Shown here in pieces: positions 26,471 through 40,081 of a stretch of DNA of 64,000 bases. Source of the DNA: Prevotella sp. (lineage in GTDB: Bacteria > Bacteroidota > Bacteroidia > Bacteroidales > Bacteroidaceae). The stretch spans positions 23,777-87,776 of the forward strand of contig JAFZVV010000013.1 of assembly GCA_017617615.1 (NCBI GenBank). The letters are read 5' to 3'. A program made the position numbers and the translations under genes. A model generated the notes under the pieces. The model was not told the origin of the DNA. It did not search any database and was given only the letters and a program-made list of their open reading frames with translations. Each line of letters begins with the position of its first letter. The stretch's first letter is position 1.

Positions 26471-26529
26471 GTCTTTAATGTCTAGCGGGACTTAAGGTCT
26501 TTAGAGTCTTTAAGGACTTTAGGTCTTTA
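26471..26529. repeat. Short degenerate repeats of GTCTTTA
   Basis: GTCTTTA occurs exactly at 26471, 26497, 26506 and 26523, with related inverted copies (AAGGACTTTA) between them. The stretch fills part of the 213-bp gap between convergent genes. No gene or known element is recognised. Confidence 0.7.
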
Positions 26530-26538
26530 GAAACATAA

Positions 26539-26564
26539 TAGGGGCGCAGCATGCTGCGCCCCTA
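26539..26564. repeat. Perfect 26-nt GC-rich palindrome
   Basis: The sequence from TAGGGGCGCAGCA to TGCTGCGCCCCTA is its own complement. It lies 22 bp before the stop end of the TolB-like gene on the minus strand, where it could be a terminator or a REP-like dispersed hairpin. Confidence 0.85.
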
Positions 26565-26585
26565 CATATTGTTTATTGCTTTTCT

Positions 26586-28091
26586 TTAATATTTCGTGCC
26601 CAAACTCGGCACGTACTTCACGTCTACGGCATCACCCTTGAGAATGTCGGCGAAGGTCTGTGGGGTAATGGTGACGGGACCTGTCATGAACTCAGGAACA
26701 TTGTAGCTGCGCAGGAACTGGCGGTGATAGTCGGGGTCTTCACTGGGCAGTTCAAAGGGTTTCGTGGCATGTCCGTTTTTGTCGATGTGTGCGATGAAGG
26801 GACGTGTGAAATCACCATCGTTGCGTCGGCTGCTGAAGATAATCCAGCGGCCGTTGCTCGACCAGGAGTGGTAACTCTCGGTGTCAGGGCTGTTCACCTC
26901 GGTCATGCGACGTACTGCTCCGCTTGCCAAGTCCATCATCCAAAGGTCGGCTTCATGGTGCCAGATGTGGAAGTAGCCATAGTGTCCCATCGTGAACAGG
27001 AGGTAACGGCCGTCGGGCGAGATACGCGGGAAGGTGGCGCTGCTGTCGATGGCAGCGGCATCGAACACCAGTTCGCGGGGACCGAACTGACGGGTTTCGG
27101 GGTCGAAGGCCTTGCGATAGATGTTATACTTCAGTTCGCGGAACCGGTTCTGCACTTCCTGGCTTCTCGTCCTTGCCGTGTCTTGCCTTTCAAAGTGGGC
27201 GCTGCAGTAATAGAGCGTCTTGCCGTCGGGAGCCCAAGCAGGAAACACTTCTAATTCGGTTTCGCTGTTCTCGATATTCGTCACTTCGTCGGTTTCCACG
27301 TTGTAGGCAATGATGTCGCTTGCCTCGTCGTATACCTCCACCTTGTTGGGGTTGACGGTATGGAAATTCTGGAGGGTCTTGTCTGTAGCGTAGACGATGA
27401 GGTTGAGTGTTGGATGCCAGGCAGGATAGACACCGGCAGAGAGGATGGAGTCGTTGCGCATGTTCACCTTCTTCATCCTGCCGTCGTATGCGATGACGGT
27501 GCCGCCCATGTTCTGGCGGGCATGAAACTGCATGCGCTGGGGGTTGTACTGCTGGTAGTGGTGGCAGTTGATGCACTGTCCGTCCTTCTCAAACCCACAG
27601 AGGATATTGTCGTAGATGACGCTTTCGTCATAGTTTTCCAGACAGCGTTGGTTGATGGTCAGCGCCTCGTAGGTGACATACGACGGTGCTATCAGACGGT
27701 AACTGATATAGGGGTCGATGGAGTCGGGAGAGACATAGATGTTGAAGGGCTTGAAACGTGTCCATTGGTCACCGTTGCGCGTGTATACGTCGACGGTGAT
27801 GGCATTGCCCTTTGCCTTCTCTGCCAATGCGTGCCACTCATCGATGGAGGGTTGTCCGTTGCACACGATTTCGTTGTTGCCTACGGCATAGCGTGCTACC
27901 ATCTCGTCGGCCTGACCGTCGTATTCGAAACTCAGTGGTGCTATATTCACAGGAACTGTCACCTGGGCATAGTCGGGATAGATGGCAGGCCACTTGTCCG
28001 ATTGCGCATATTCAGCCGGTACTGACGGGCCACATGCCACCATCAGGATGCAGGATGTCAGCGGTATGAGGTATGAGGTGAGTCTTTTCAT
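26586..28091 (-). CDS. TolB/PD40-like propeller lipoprotein with a CxxCH heme motif
   Basis: The 501-residue product has a signal and lipobox (LMVAC, Cys near 20). An N-terminal beta-rich part is followed by C173-I-N-C176-H177, the covalent heme c motif, in the context QCINCHHYQQ, then RMQFHARQNMGG. The C-terminal two thirds are a TolB-like propeller with repeated PAWHPTLN, FPAWAPDGKTLYY, FPRISPDGRYLLF and YHSWSSNGRWIIFSS strands. Related Bacteroidota proteins are often labelled TolB-like; their role is unknown to me. The frame is open from a TTG at 28100, but the ATG at 28091 gives a proper signal and lies 5 bp after the upstream stop. It is co-transcribed with a DUF6057-like membrane protein. 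Heme binding is likely from the motif but unproven. Confidence 0.8.
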   Translation of the reverse strand: MKRLTSYLIPLTSCILMVACGPSVPAEYAQSDKWPAIYPDYAQVTVPVNIAPLSFEYDGQADEMVARYAVGNNEIVCNGQPSIDEWHALAEKAKGNAITVDVYTRNGDQWTRFKPFNIYVSPDSIDPYISYRLIAPSYVTYEALTINQRCLENYDESVIYDNILCGFEKDGQCINCHHYQQYNPQRMQFHARQNMGGTVIAYDGRMKKVNMRNDSILSAGVYPAWHPTLNLIVYATDKTLQNFHTVNPNKVEVYDEASDIIAYNVETDEVTNIENSETELEVFPAWAPDGKTLYYCSAHFERQDTARTRSQEVQNRFRELKYNIYRKAFDPETRQFGPRELVFDAAAIDSSATFPRISPDGRYLLFTMGHYGYFHIWHHEADLWMMDLASGAVRRMTEVNSPDTESYHSWSSNGRWIIFSSRRNDGDFTRPFIAHIDKNGHATKPFELPSEDPDYHRQFLRSYNVPEFMTGPVTITPQTFADILKGDAVDVKYVPSLGTKY

Positions 28092-28096
28092 GTCGT

Positions 28097-29956
28097 TCAA
28101 TACTCTGGAAGGTTAGACATCAGATGATAATCATAGAAGAAGGAATTGCTGTACATCAGTCCCATCTGTTTGTGCACGTCTTCTGCTTTCATGCCCTCGA
28201 ACTGGGAGAAAGTCTCGAAGAACTTGTTGAAGCTGTCCTTGACACCTTGGCTGACCGGTATCTGGTCCATGTTGGGACGGTCTTCCAGCATGCCGAAGAG
28301 GTAGGCGGCCTCTTGATAGGCCACGGGGATGGGCCCGTTAGGATGCTTGGAGATATAGATGCCGAAGTGATGCCAGAAGAGAGCAGGGTCCTTTACCCAT
28401 AGTGAAGCCAGCAGCGACTGCTCCTGGAAGATAGGGTCGTCGGTATAGTCGCTCTTGGCCAATTGCCTCATCAGGAAGCGCTCCACAAGACCTTGCTCGC
28501 TGCTCAGCACGTCCTTGAAGTGTAGCATATGGGTGATGGGTTCCATCTCGCTGTCCTTGGCTATCTGCTGGGGGTTGTTCAGCAGGTTTTCTGCCCTTGC
28601 AGTCCATTCCCCGAAGAACCGCGTGTCCTTCAGGATATGGATGTATTTCCGGGTTAAATTTTTCTCGCCATTCAGCAGCGTACACCGTATCAAGTATTTG
28701 AGGTGCTCGGCACGCCAGCCAAACTCTACGCCCATCTCCGTACTCAGACGGTTGCAGCTGTTCAGCAGGCCATAGTGGTAGTAGAGCAGCGGACCCACCA
28801 CCATCATCGTACTCATTTCGGAAGGACCGTTGTAGAGTTTCGCGCCGTTGCGGTATTGGTACATCATGTCGCCCTGGCATCCAAGACGTGACAATGCCAG
28901 GTTCCTCATCATGACGATGGCGCGTGTGGGCTCGTCTTCTTGGGTAGCGGCTTCCTGCACCACACCCTGCCAGTCGGTCTGGTCGATGAGGTGCTGCATC
29001 TTGACCTCGTGGTGGAAATTCTCGTCCTTGTACCAGAAATGCACCACCCCCCATGCGATGACGGCCAGCATGGCAGCCTCGACGACCCATGGCATCCATG
29101 CCTTGGCTTTCTGCTTGTTTTTCGCGGCAGATGCCTTGTTCTTCTCGTTCTTCGGTTCCGGTTTCTCCCGTTTCACCGTCAGTGGCAGGCACACCATGAC
29201 AACCATGAAGAGCGCCAGAAGGAAATAGGGTATGTAGTACTGGGTGTAACGCTCAGTGATGTAGAAGAGTGGCAGCCCGGCATAGTAGATGTTGGCCAGG
29301 TTGGTCTCATGGTATACATAGCGGTAGCATAACAGTGGGACGGCGACAGCCATGAGTATGGCAATCAAGGTGTAGGCGATGGCACGTCCGCGTGACATGA
29401 GCCGCCACGACCAGAGCCCCATCAGCAGTGTTGCCGCCAGTCCGTAGATACCCAGCAGCGGATATCCTACAATGCATGTGAATGCCATCCAGATGGCTCT
29501 CAACCAGTATTTGTCGGGCAGTGAGCGGAATCCCCAGAGCAGTGCCACTACTACTGTGGTGGCGATGGTGGTAAGGAAGAAGTGTCCGCGCAGTTTCAGG
29601 ATATACAGCCAATAACCCATGTCGACATCGGTCAGCAACAGCAGTGCGACGGGAATGAGCAGGAGCGAGGCCCATCGGGAGGGTACGGCGAAGGTTCGCT
29701 TCAGCAGCCACAGCAACAACAGCCACCAGCCGCAGAGCATGGCCACACCCATCCACGGGTGGTAGAAGAACTGTGTGAACCATGTGCCGGCATAGGTGAG
29801 AATGCCAGCAGGCACCACCATCTGCTGTTTGAAGAATAGTGACGTATGGAGAAACAAGTTCAGTTCCTGTGCCTTCCATAAGAAGTGGCTCTCGCAAAGA
29901 AGCAGCCCACAGGCTATGGCGGCGAGGGCAATAATCCAGATGATTACGTGTTTCAT
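28097..29956 (-). CDS. DUF6057-like membrane protein with large soluble C-terminal domain
   Basis: The 619-residue protein begins MKHVIIWIIALAAIACG and has about nine to ten hydrophobic helices in residues 1-270. A Lys/Ala-rich linker (KPEPKNEKNKASAAKNKQKA), a further helix (MLAVIAWGVVHFW) and a helical domain of about 290 residues without known catalytic motifs follow. The pattern recalls DUF6057 proteins of Bacteroidales. The frame is open to 30043, but the ATG at 29956 is chosen because a promoter overlaps the upstream part. It is 5 bp upstream of the CxxCH lipoprotein, and the pair seems to work together at the envelope. The function is unknown. Confidence 0.75.
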   Translation of the reverse strand: MKHVIIWIIALAAIACGLLLCESHFLWKAQELNLFLHTSLFFKQQMVVPAGILTYAGTWFTQFFYHPWMGVAMLCGWWLLLLWLLKRTFAVPSRWASLLLIPVALLLLTDVDMGYWLYILKLRGHFFLTTIATTVVVALLWGFRSLPDKYWLRAIWMAFTCIVGYPLLGIYGLAATLLMGLWSWRLMSRGRAIAYTLIAILMAVAVPLLCYRYVYHETNLANIYYAGLPLFYITERYTQYYIPYFLLALFMVVMVCLPLTVKREKPEPKNEKNKASAAKNKQKAKAWMPWVVEAAMLAVIAWGVVHFWYKDENFHHEVKMQHLIDQTDWQGVVQEAATQEDEPTRAIVMMRNLALSRLGCQGDMMYQYRNGAKLYNGPSEMSTMMVVGPLLYYHYGLLNSCNRLSTEMGVEFGWRAEHLKYLIRCTLLNGEKNLTRKYIHILKDTRFFGEWTARAENLLNNPQQIAKDSEMEPITHMLHFKDVLSSEQGLVERFLMRQLAKSDYTDDPIFQEQSLLASLWVKDPALFWHHFGIYISKHPNGPIPVAYQEAAYLFGMLEDRPNMDQIPVSQGVKDSFNKFFETFSQFEGMKAEDVHKQMGLMYSNSFFYDYHLMSNLPEY

Positions 29957-29980
29957 ATAGTTACCGGTCTTTTGACGATG

Positions 29981-30012
29981 TAAAGGTAGCGATATTATTC
30001 GATTCAGCCAAA
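29981..30012 (-). promoter_or_regulatory. Promoter of the DUF6057-like/TolB-like operon
   Basis: On the minus strand TTTG (30012-30009), 20 nt and TACCTTTA (29988-29981) match the Bacteroidota consensus except for the last base. Start of transcription near 29974 leaves a leader of about 18 nt. Confidence 0.65.
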
Positions 30013-30080
30013 CGTTTTGTTGTGAAATACAGTAAAAGCACAAGAGAGGGCATGCCCATAATTTGGCACGCCCTCAATAT

Positions 30081-30147
30081 CAACACAGAGATACAAAGGC
30101 ACAAAGGTTTTTGCTTCTTTTCTCTGTATCTCCGTATCTCTGTGTTG
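30081..30147 (-). terminator. Long hairpin downstream of the CE6-CE1 esterase
   Basis: CAACACAGAGATAC (30081-30094) and its exact complement (30134-30147) flank a 39-nt loop, 22 bp after the esterase stop. Most of the gap of about 130 bp to the next promoter is this element. A second stem, GGGCATGCC/GGCACGCCC (30052-30076), lies beside it. Confidence 0.65.
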
Positions 30148-30169
30148 AAAACAATCAGAACGGTGTCTG

Positions 30170-32188
<2,019 letters not shown>

Positions 32189-32283
32189 TCACCGATTTAA
32201 GGATATGAGTTGTATCTTTTTTTTAAGATAGTCTTGCTTATTCCTCAGCGGTTACTTTTTAAAAAGTCCATGTTACATCAGAA

Positions 32284-32315
32284 TTTGCATCCTTTTTGAT
32301 AAAAATATAATTTTG
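32284..32315 (+). promoter_or_regulatory. Full-consensus promoter of an orphan transcript
   Basis: TTTG (32284-32287), a 20-nt spacer and TAATTTTG (32308-32315) match the Bacteroidota promoter exactly. No recognised protein gene follows for over 600 bp. Transcription from about 32322 would reach the terminator at 32705-32740. Confidence 0.75.
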
Positions 32316-32361
32316 CAGCAAAGTTTTTAGGTTAGGTTTATTTTTTTATTAGTTTATTTTA

Positions 32362-32469
32362 ATGTTTGAGAAAACTATTAAAACGTTAGTAGTTGCTTTG
32401 ACCGTAGGACTGGCAATGCCGCTCGGAATTGAAGAGAGTCGCTTGTCGGCCCTACGTGCCAGAGGCTGA
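32362..32469 (+). CDS. Possible 35-residue membrane peptide or leader ORF
   Basis: An ATG about 40 nt after the predicted transcription start opens a 35-codon ORF. The peptide starts MFEKTIKTLVVALTVGLAM, a charged start and one hydrophobic helix like a signal peptide, then a short Arg-rich tail (SRLSALRARG). Its stop codon overlaps the first arm of the switching stem (32462-32469), the place where a leader-peptide ribosome would act. No homology is claimed and it may not be translated. Confidence 0.35.
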   Translation: MFEKTIKTLVVALTVGLAMPLGIEESRLSALRARG

Positions 32470-32704
32470 CACACATCGGTGAGGAGGGGTGACTGTCCTC
32501 CTCGAGTCCGAACATTCAGCCTCACGCGCTTTGGCCACCTCATCCCGCAACCTGCTGGCCATATTGCATCGTGAGGCAAAGACGAGAACCATCACAAACA
32601 ACATAGTCATGAACGAACAACATGACTTCCATAGCTTTTATAGTAGTTTGTCTTAATTATACACTTTAAACAGAAGGGTGAAATTTGAATTTTACATTGC
32701 GCGT

Positions 32705-32740
32705 GAGGTTCTGGCTCGAGAGAGTCGGAACCTCGTTTTT
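32705..32740 (+). terminator. Strong intrinsic terminator upstream of malQ
   Basis: GAGGTTC (32705-32711) pairs with GAACCTC (32728-32734), with GGCTC/GAGTC inside (one G-T pair), followed by GTTTTT. It ends the orphan transcript about 200 bp before malQ and 100 bp before the LacI-type operator. Confidence 0.85.
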
Positions 32741-32839
32741 ATGTAGGGCGTCTATTCCTTTCCTTTCTCTTTTTCTGATAGGCTGTGCCTGTGCGCAGCC
32801 CATTTTTCATCGTTCATTCTTCGTTTCCCTACAATCATA

Positions 32840-32853
32840 TGCAAACGTTTGCA
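32840..32853. promoter_or_regulatory. Perfect LacI-type operator upstream of malQ
   Basis: TGCAAACGTTTGCA is a perfect 14-bp palindrome with the central CG typical of LacI/GalR operators, 88 bp upstream of the malQ ATG. An imperfect copy lies next to the lacI gene at 3731-3744. No clear consensus promoter was found between the operator and malQ. A TTTG lies within the operator (32848-32851). Confidence 0.8.
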
Positions 32854-32940
32854 CAGGCAAAAGGGGAAAAATCAATAACCAAGGGAATAACGTAATTGGA
32901 TAATTTGTAATTTTACCAAAAATTACTAACCTATTTGTCT

Positions 32941-37862
<4,922 letters not shown>

Positions 37863-37913
37863 TGTGTAAGACTGCTGCCATCCGCACTATGGCACGATAA
37901 CCATACGAAGACG

Positions 37914-37946
37914 AAGTGGGGAATGCCGATGCCGGCATGCCCACTT
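37914..37946 (+). terminator. Internal hairpin in the starch operon
   Basis: AAGTGGG (37914-37920) pairs with CCCACTT (37940-37946), with ATGCCG/CGGCAT inside, followed by CTTTT. It may reduce transcription from the malQ-GH97 part into the pullulanase gene that begins at 37974. Confidence 0.55.
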
Positions 37947-37973
37947 CTTTTCCCCAACCAAGGCAATACTGAA

Positions 37974-40016
37974 ATGAAAAAACTACTGACCGTTTTGACT
38001 GCATTGTTTTGCTCATATTCCTCACATGCGCAGGATTTCAACTTCCGGGAGTGTGTGGTAACCCCACAGCAGACCACCTTCCAGCTTTTTGCTCCCGCCG
38101 ACGCGAAAAAGGTGAAAGTGCGCCTCTACTCCAGGGGAGAAGGCGGACGTCCTTACAAGACCCTCAAGATGAAATATGTGGATGGCATCTGGACCGCCAC
38201 GTTGAAGAACAAGAAAGGCATTCCCTATGGCACTTTCTATACTTTCTCCATCGGGGGAAACAACAATCCCGATACCTGGAAGGAAACACCGGGCGTCTTC
38301 GCCAAGGCGGTGGGAGTGAATGGCAAGAGAGCCGCCATCGTCGACTTGCGGCAGACCGACCCTGAAGGGTGGGAAAACGATAAGAGACCGCAAGTGAAGT
38401 CACCTGCCGACCTCGTCATCTACGAGATGCACCACCGCGACTTCTCCATTGCCCGCAACGTCAACCTCGACCCCGGGGAGTTCTTTGTCAAGCGTGTGAG
38501 CAGCAACTATCCCGGGAAATTCCTCGCACTGACTGAGGACTGGGCCATCCAGCACCTCAAGACATTAGGTGTCAATGCCATTCATATCCTGCCCTCCTAC
38601 GACTTCGGTTCGGTGGACGAGACTCGCATCGACCCCGACCTGTATTATGAGCAGGCTTATGCCACATTGCCCGACGGTGTGGTGCCGGCACGTCCTGTTT
38701 TCAAGCCTCAGTACAACTGGGGCTATGACCCGGTGAACTACAACGTGCCCGAAGGCAGTTATTCCACCAACCCCTACGAGCCAAGCTGCCGCATCCGTGA
38801 GTTCAAGCAGATGGTGCAGGCCTTGCACAAGGCTGGCATACGCGTCATCCTCGATGTCGTCTACAACCACACCTATGATATCGACCACAGCAATTTCCAG
38901 CGTACCTGGCCCGACTACTACTACCGTAAGACCGCAGACGGCCAATACAGCAACGGTTCGGGCTGTGGCAATGAGACAGCCTCGGAAAAGCCCATGATGC
39001 GGAAATTCATGATAGAGTCGGTGAAATACTGGATTAACGAGTATCATATCGACGGTTTCCGGTTCGACCTCATGGGGGTGCACGACATCGAGACGATGAA
39101 TGCCATCCGTAAGGCTGTCGACGAGATCGACCCCTCCATCTTCATCTATGGCGAAGGGTGGTCGGCAGGAACATGTGCCTATCCGCAGGAGAAACTCGGG
39201 GTGAAAGCCCATATCCCGCAGATGCCGCGTATCGCTGCCTTCAGTGATGAGATACGCGATGCCCTCCGCGGTCCCTTCAACGATGACACTAAAGGAGCCT
39301 TCCTCGCAGGTCTGCCGGGTGAGGAGGAGAGCCTGAAGTTCGGCATCGCGGGCGGTATCGCCCACCCACAGGTAAACATGAAGGAGGTGAACTACGCTGA
39401 TGAGCCCTGGGCGGTGGAGCCCACCCAGATGATATCCTACGTGAGTTGTCACGACGACATGTGCCTTGTCGACCGCCTGCGCTCCTCGGTGCCAGGTATC
39501 ACTCCCGATGAGTTGCAACGCCTCGACCTGCTGGCACAGACGGCTGTCTTCACCTCACAAGGCGTGCCCTTCATCCTCTCGGGAGAGGAGATGCTGCGCG
39601 ACAAGAAAGGGGTGCACAACAGTTTCGAGTCGCCCGACTCCGTGAACCAGCTGAACTGGAACAACACCTTGCGCTACGCCCACGCCTTTGAGTACTACAC
39701 GAAACTCATCCAGTTGCGCAAGAACCATCCCGCATTCCGACTGGGTAAAGCCGATGCGGTGCGGCGCTCTTTGGAATTCCTGCCCACACAAGACTGCCTG
39801 GTGGCCTTCGTGCTGAAAAACCATGCGGGTGGCGACAAGTGGAACAATATCTACGTGGTGCTCAATGGCAACAAAGAGTCGAAAGTGGTGGAGATTCCCG
39901 AAGGACAGTACACCGTGGTAATCTGCGACAACAAGATTTGCGAGGACGGTCTGGGCCAAGTGGAGGGCGGACAAGTGGTCGTCGACCCGCAGTCGGCACT
40001 CATCTTGCACGATTAG
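37974..40016 (+). CDS. Type I pullulanase (GH13_14)
   Basis: The 680-residue protein has a signal peptide (to SSHAQD, about 20), a CBM48-like N-terminal domain (about 25-130) and a GH13 barrel. YNWGYDPVNYNVPEGSYS is the type I pullulanase signature. VILDVVYNH is GH13 region I. DGFRFDLMG gives nucleophile D365, YGEGWSAG gives acid/base E394 and VSCHDD gives D494. It debranches alpha-1,6 links in starch, glycogen or pullulan. The frame is open from 37923, but the ATG at 37974 starts the signal peptide. It is the third gene of the malQ starch operon and comes 65 bp before the GH13 amylase. Confidence 0.93.
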   Translation: MKKLLTVLTALFCSYSSHAQDFNFRECVVTPQQTTFQLFAPADAKKVKVRLYSRGEGGRPYKTLKMKYVDGIWTATLKNKKGIPYGTFYTFSIGGNNNPDTWKETPGVFAKAVGVNGKRAAIVDLRQTDPEGWENDKRPQVKSPADLVIYEMHHRDFSIARNVNLDPGEFFVKRVSSNYPGKFLALTEDWAIQHLKTLGVNAIHILPSYDFGSVDETRIDPDLYYEQAYATLPDGVVPARPVFKPQYNWGYDPVNYNVPEGSYSTNPYEPSCRIREFKQMVQALHKAGIRVILDVVYNHTYDIDHSNFQRTWPDYYYRKTADGQYSNGSGCGNETASEKPMMRKFMIESVKYWINEYHIDGFRFDLMGVHDIETMNAIRKAVDEIDPSIFIYGEGWSAGTCAYPQEKLGVKAHIPQMPRIAAFSDEIRDALRGPFNDDTKGAFLAGLPGEEESLKFGIAGGIAHPQVNMKEVNYADEPWAVEPTQMISYVSCHDDMCLVDRLRSSVPGITPDELQRLDLLAQTAVFTSQGVPFILSGEEMLRDKKGVHNSFESPDSVNQLNWNNTLRYAHAFEYYTKLIQLRKNHPAFRLGKADAVRRSLEFLPTQDCLVAFVLKNHAGGDKWNNIYVVLNGNKESKVVEIPEGQYTVVICDNKICEDGLGQVEGGQVVVDPQSALILHD

Positions 40017-40081
40017 TCAAGGCTTTTAAGGTCTTTCCTCTTCGCTTTCACTATAGATAATCTTTTAACCATCATTCAACA

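Larger units (their letters stand above)
32322..32740 (+). ncRNA. Candidate structured RNA or leader transcript upstream of malQ
   Basis: A consensus promoter before and an intrinsic terminator after bound a transcript of about 420 nt without a known gene. Within it, GAGGCTGA (32462-32469) can pair with TCAGCCTC (32516-32523) around an inner GAGGAGG/CCTCCTC stem. Alternatively, GCCTCACG (32519-32526) can pair with CGTGAGGC (32570-32577) around a TGGCCA/TGGCCA stem. The two outer stems share bases, so only one can form. CGTAGG (32403-32408) can pair with CCTACG (32451-32456), and GTCATG (32606-32611) with CATGAC (32620-32625). It could be an sRNA, an attenuator reading a short ORF, or a dispersed non-coding repeat. 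I do not recognise an Rfam family. Confidence 0.45.

Noticed and set aside
32349..32579. 76-codon minus-strand frame in the malQ upstream region
   Set aside because: It is antisense to the promoter-terminator unit, has no motif and no promoter of its own. The stem-loops explain its base composition better.
32440..32580. tmRNA, RNase P RNA or SRP RNA
   Set aside because: The expected tmRNA start and CCA end, the RNase P GAGGAAAGTC core and the SRP GNRA-type tetraloop core were not found.
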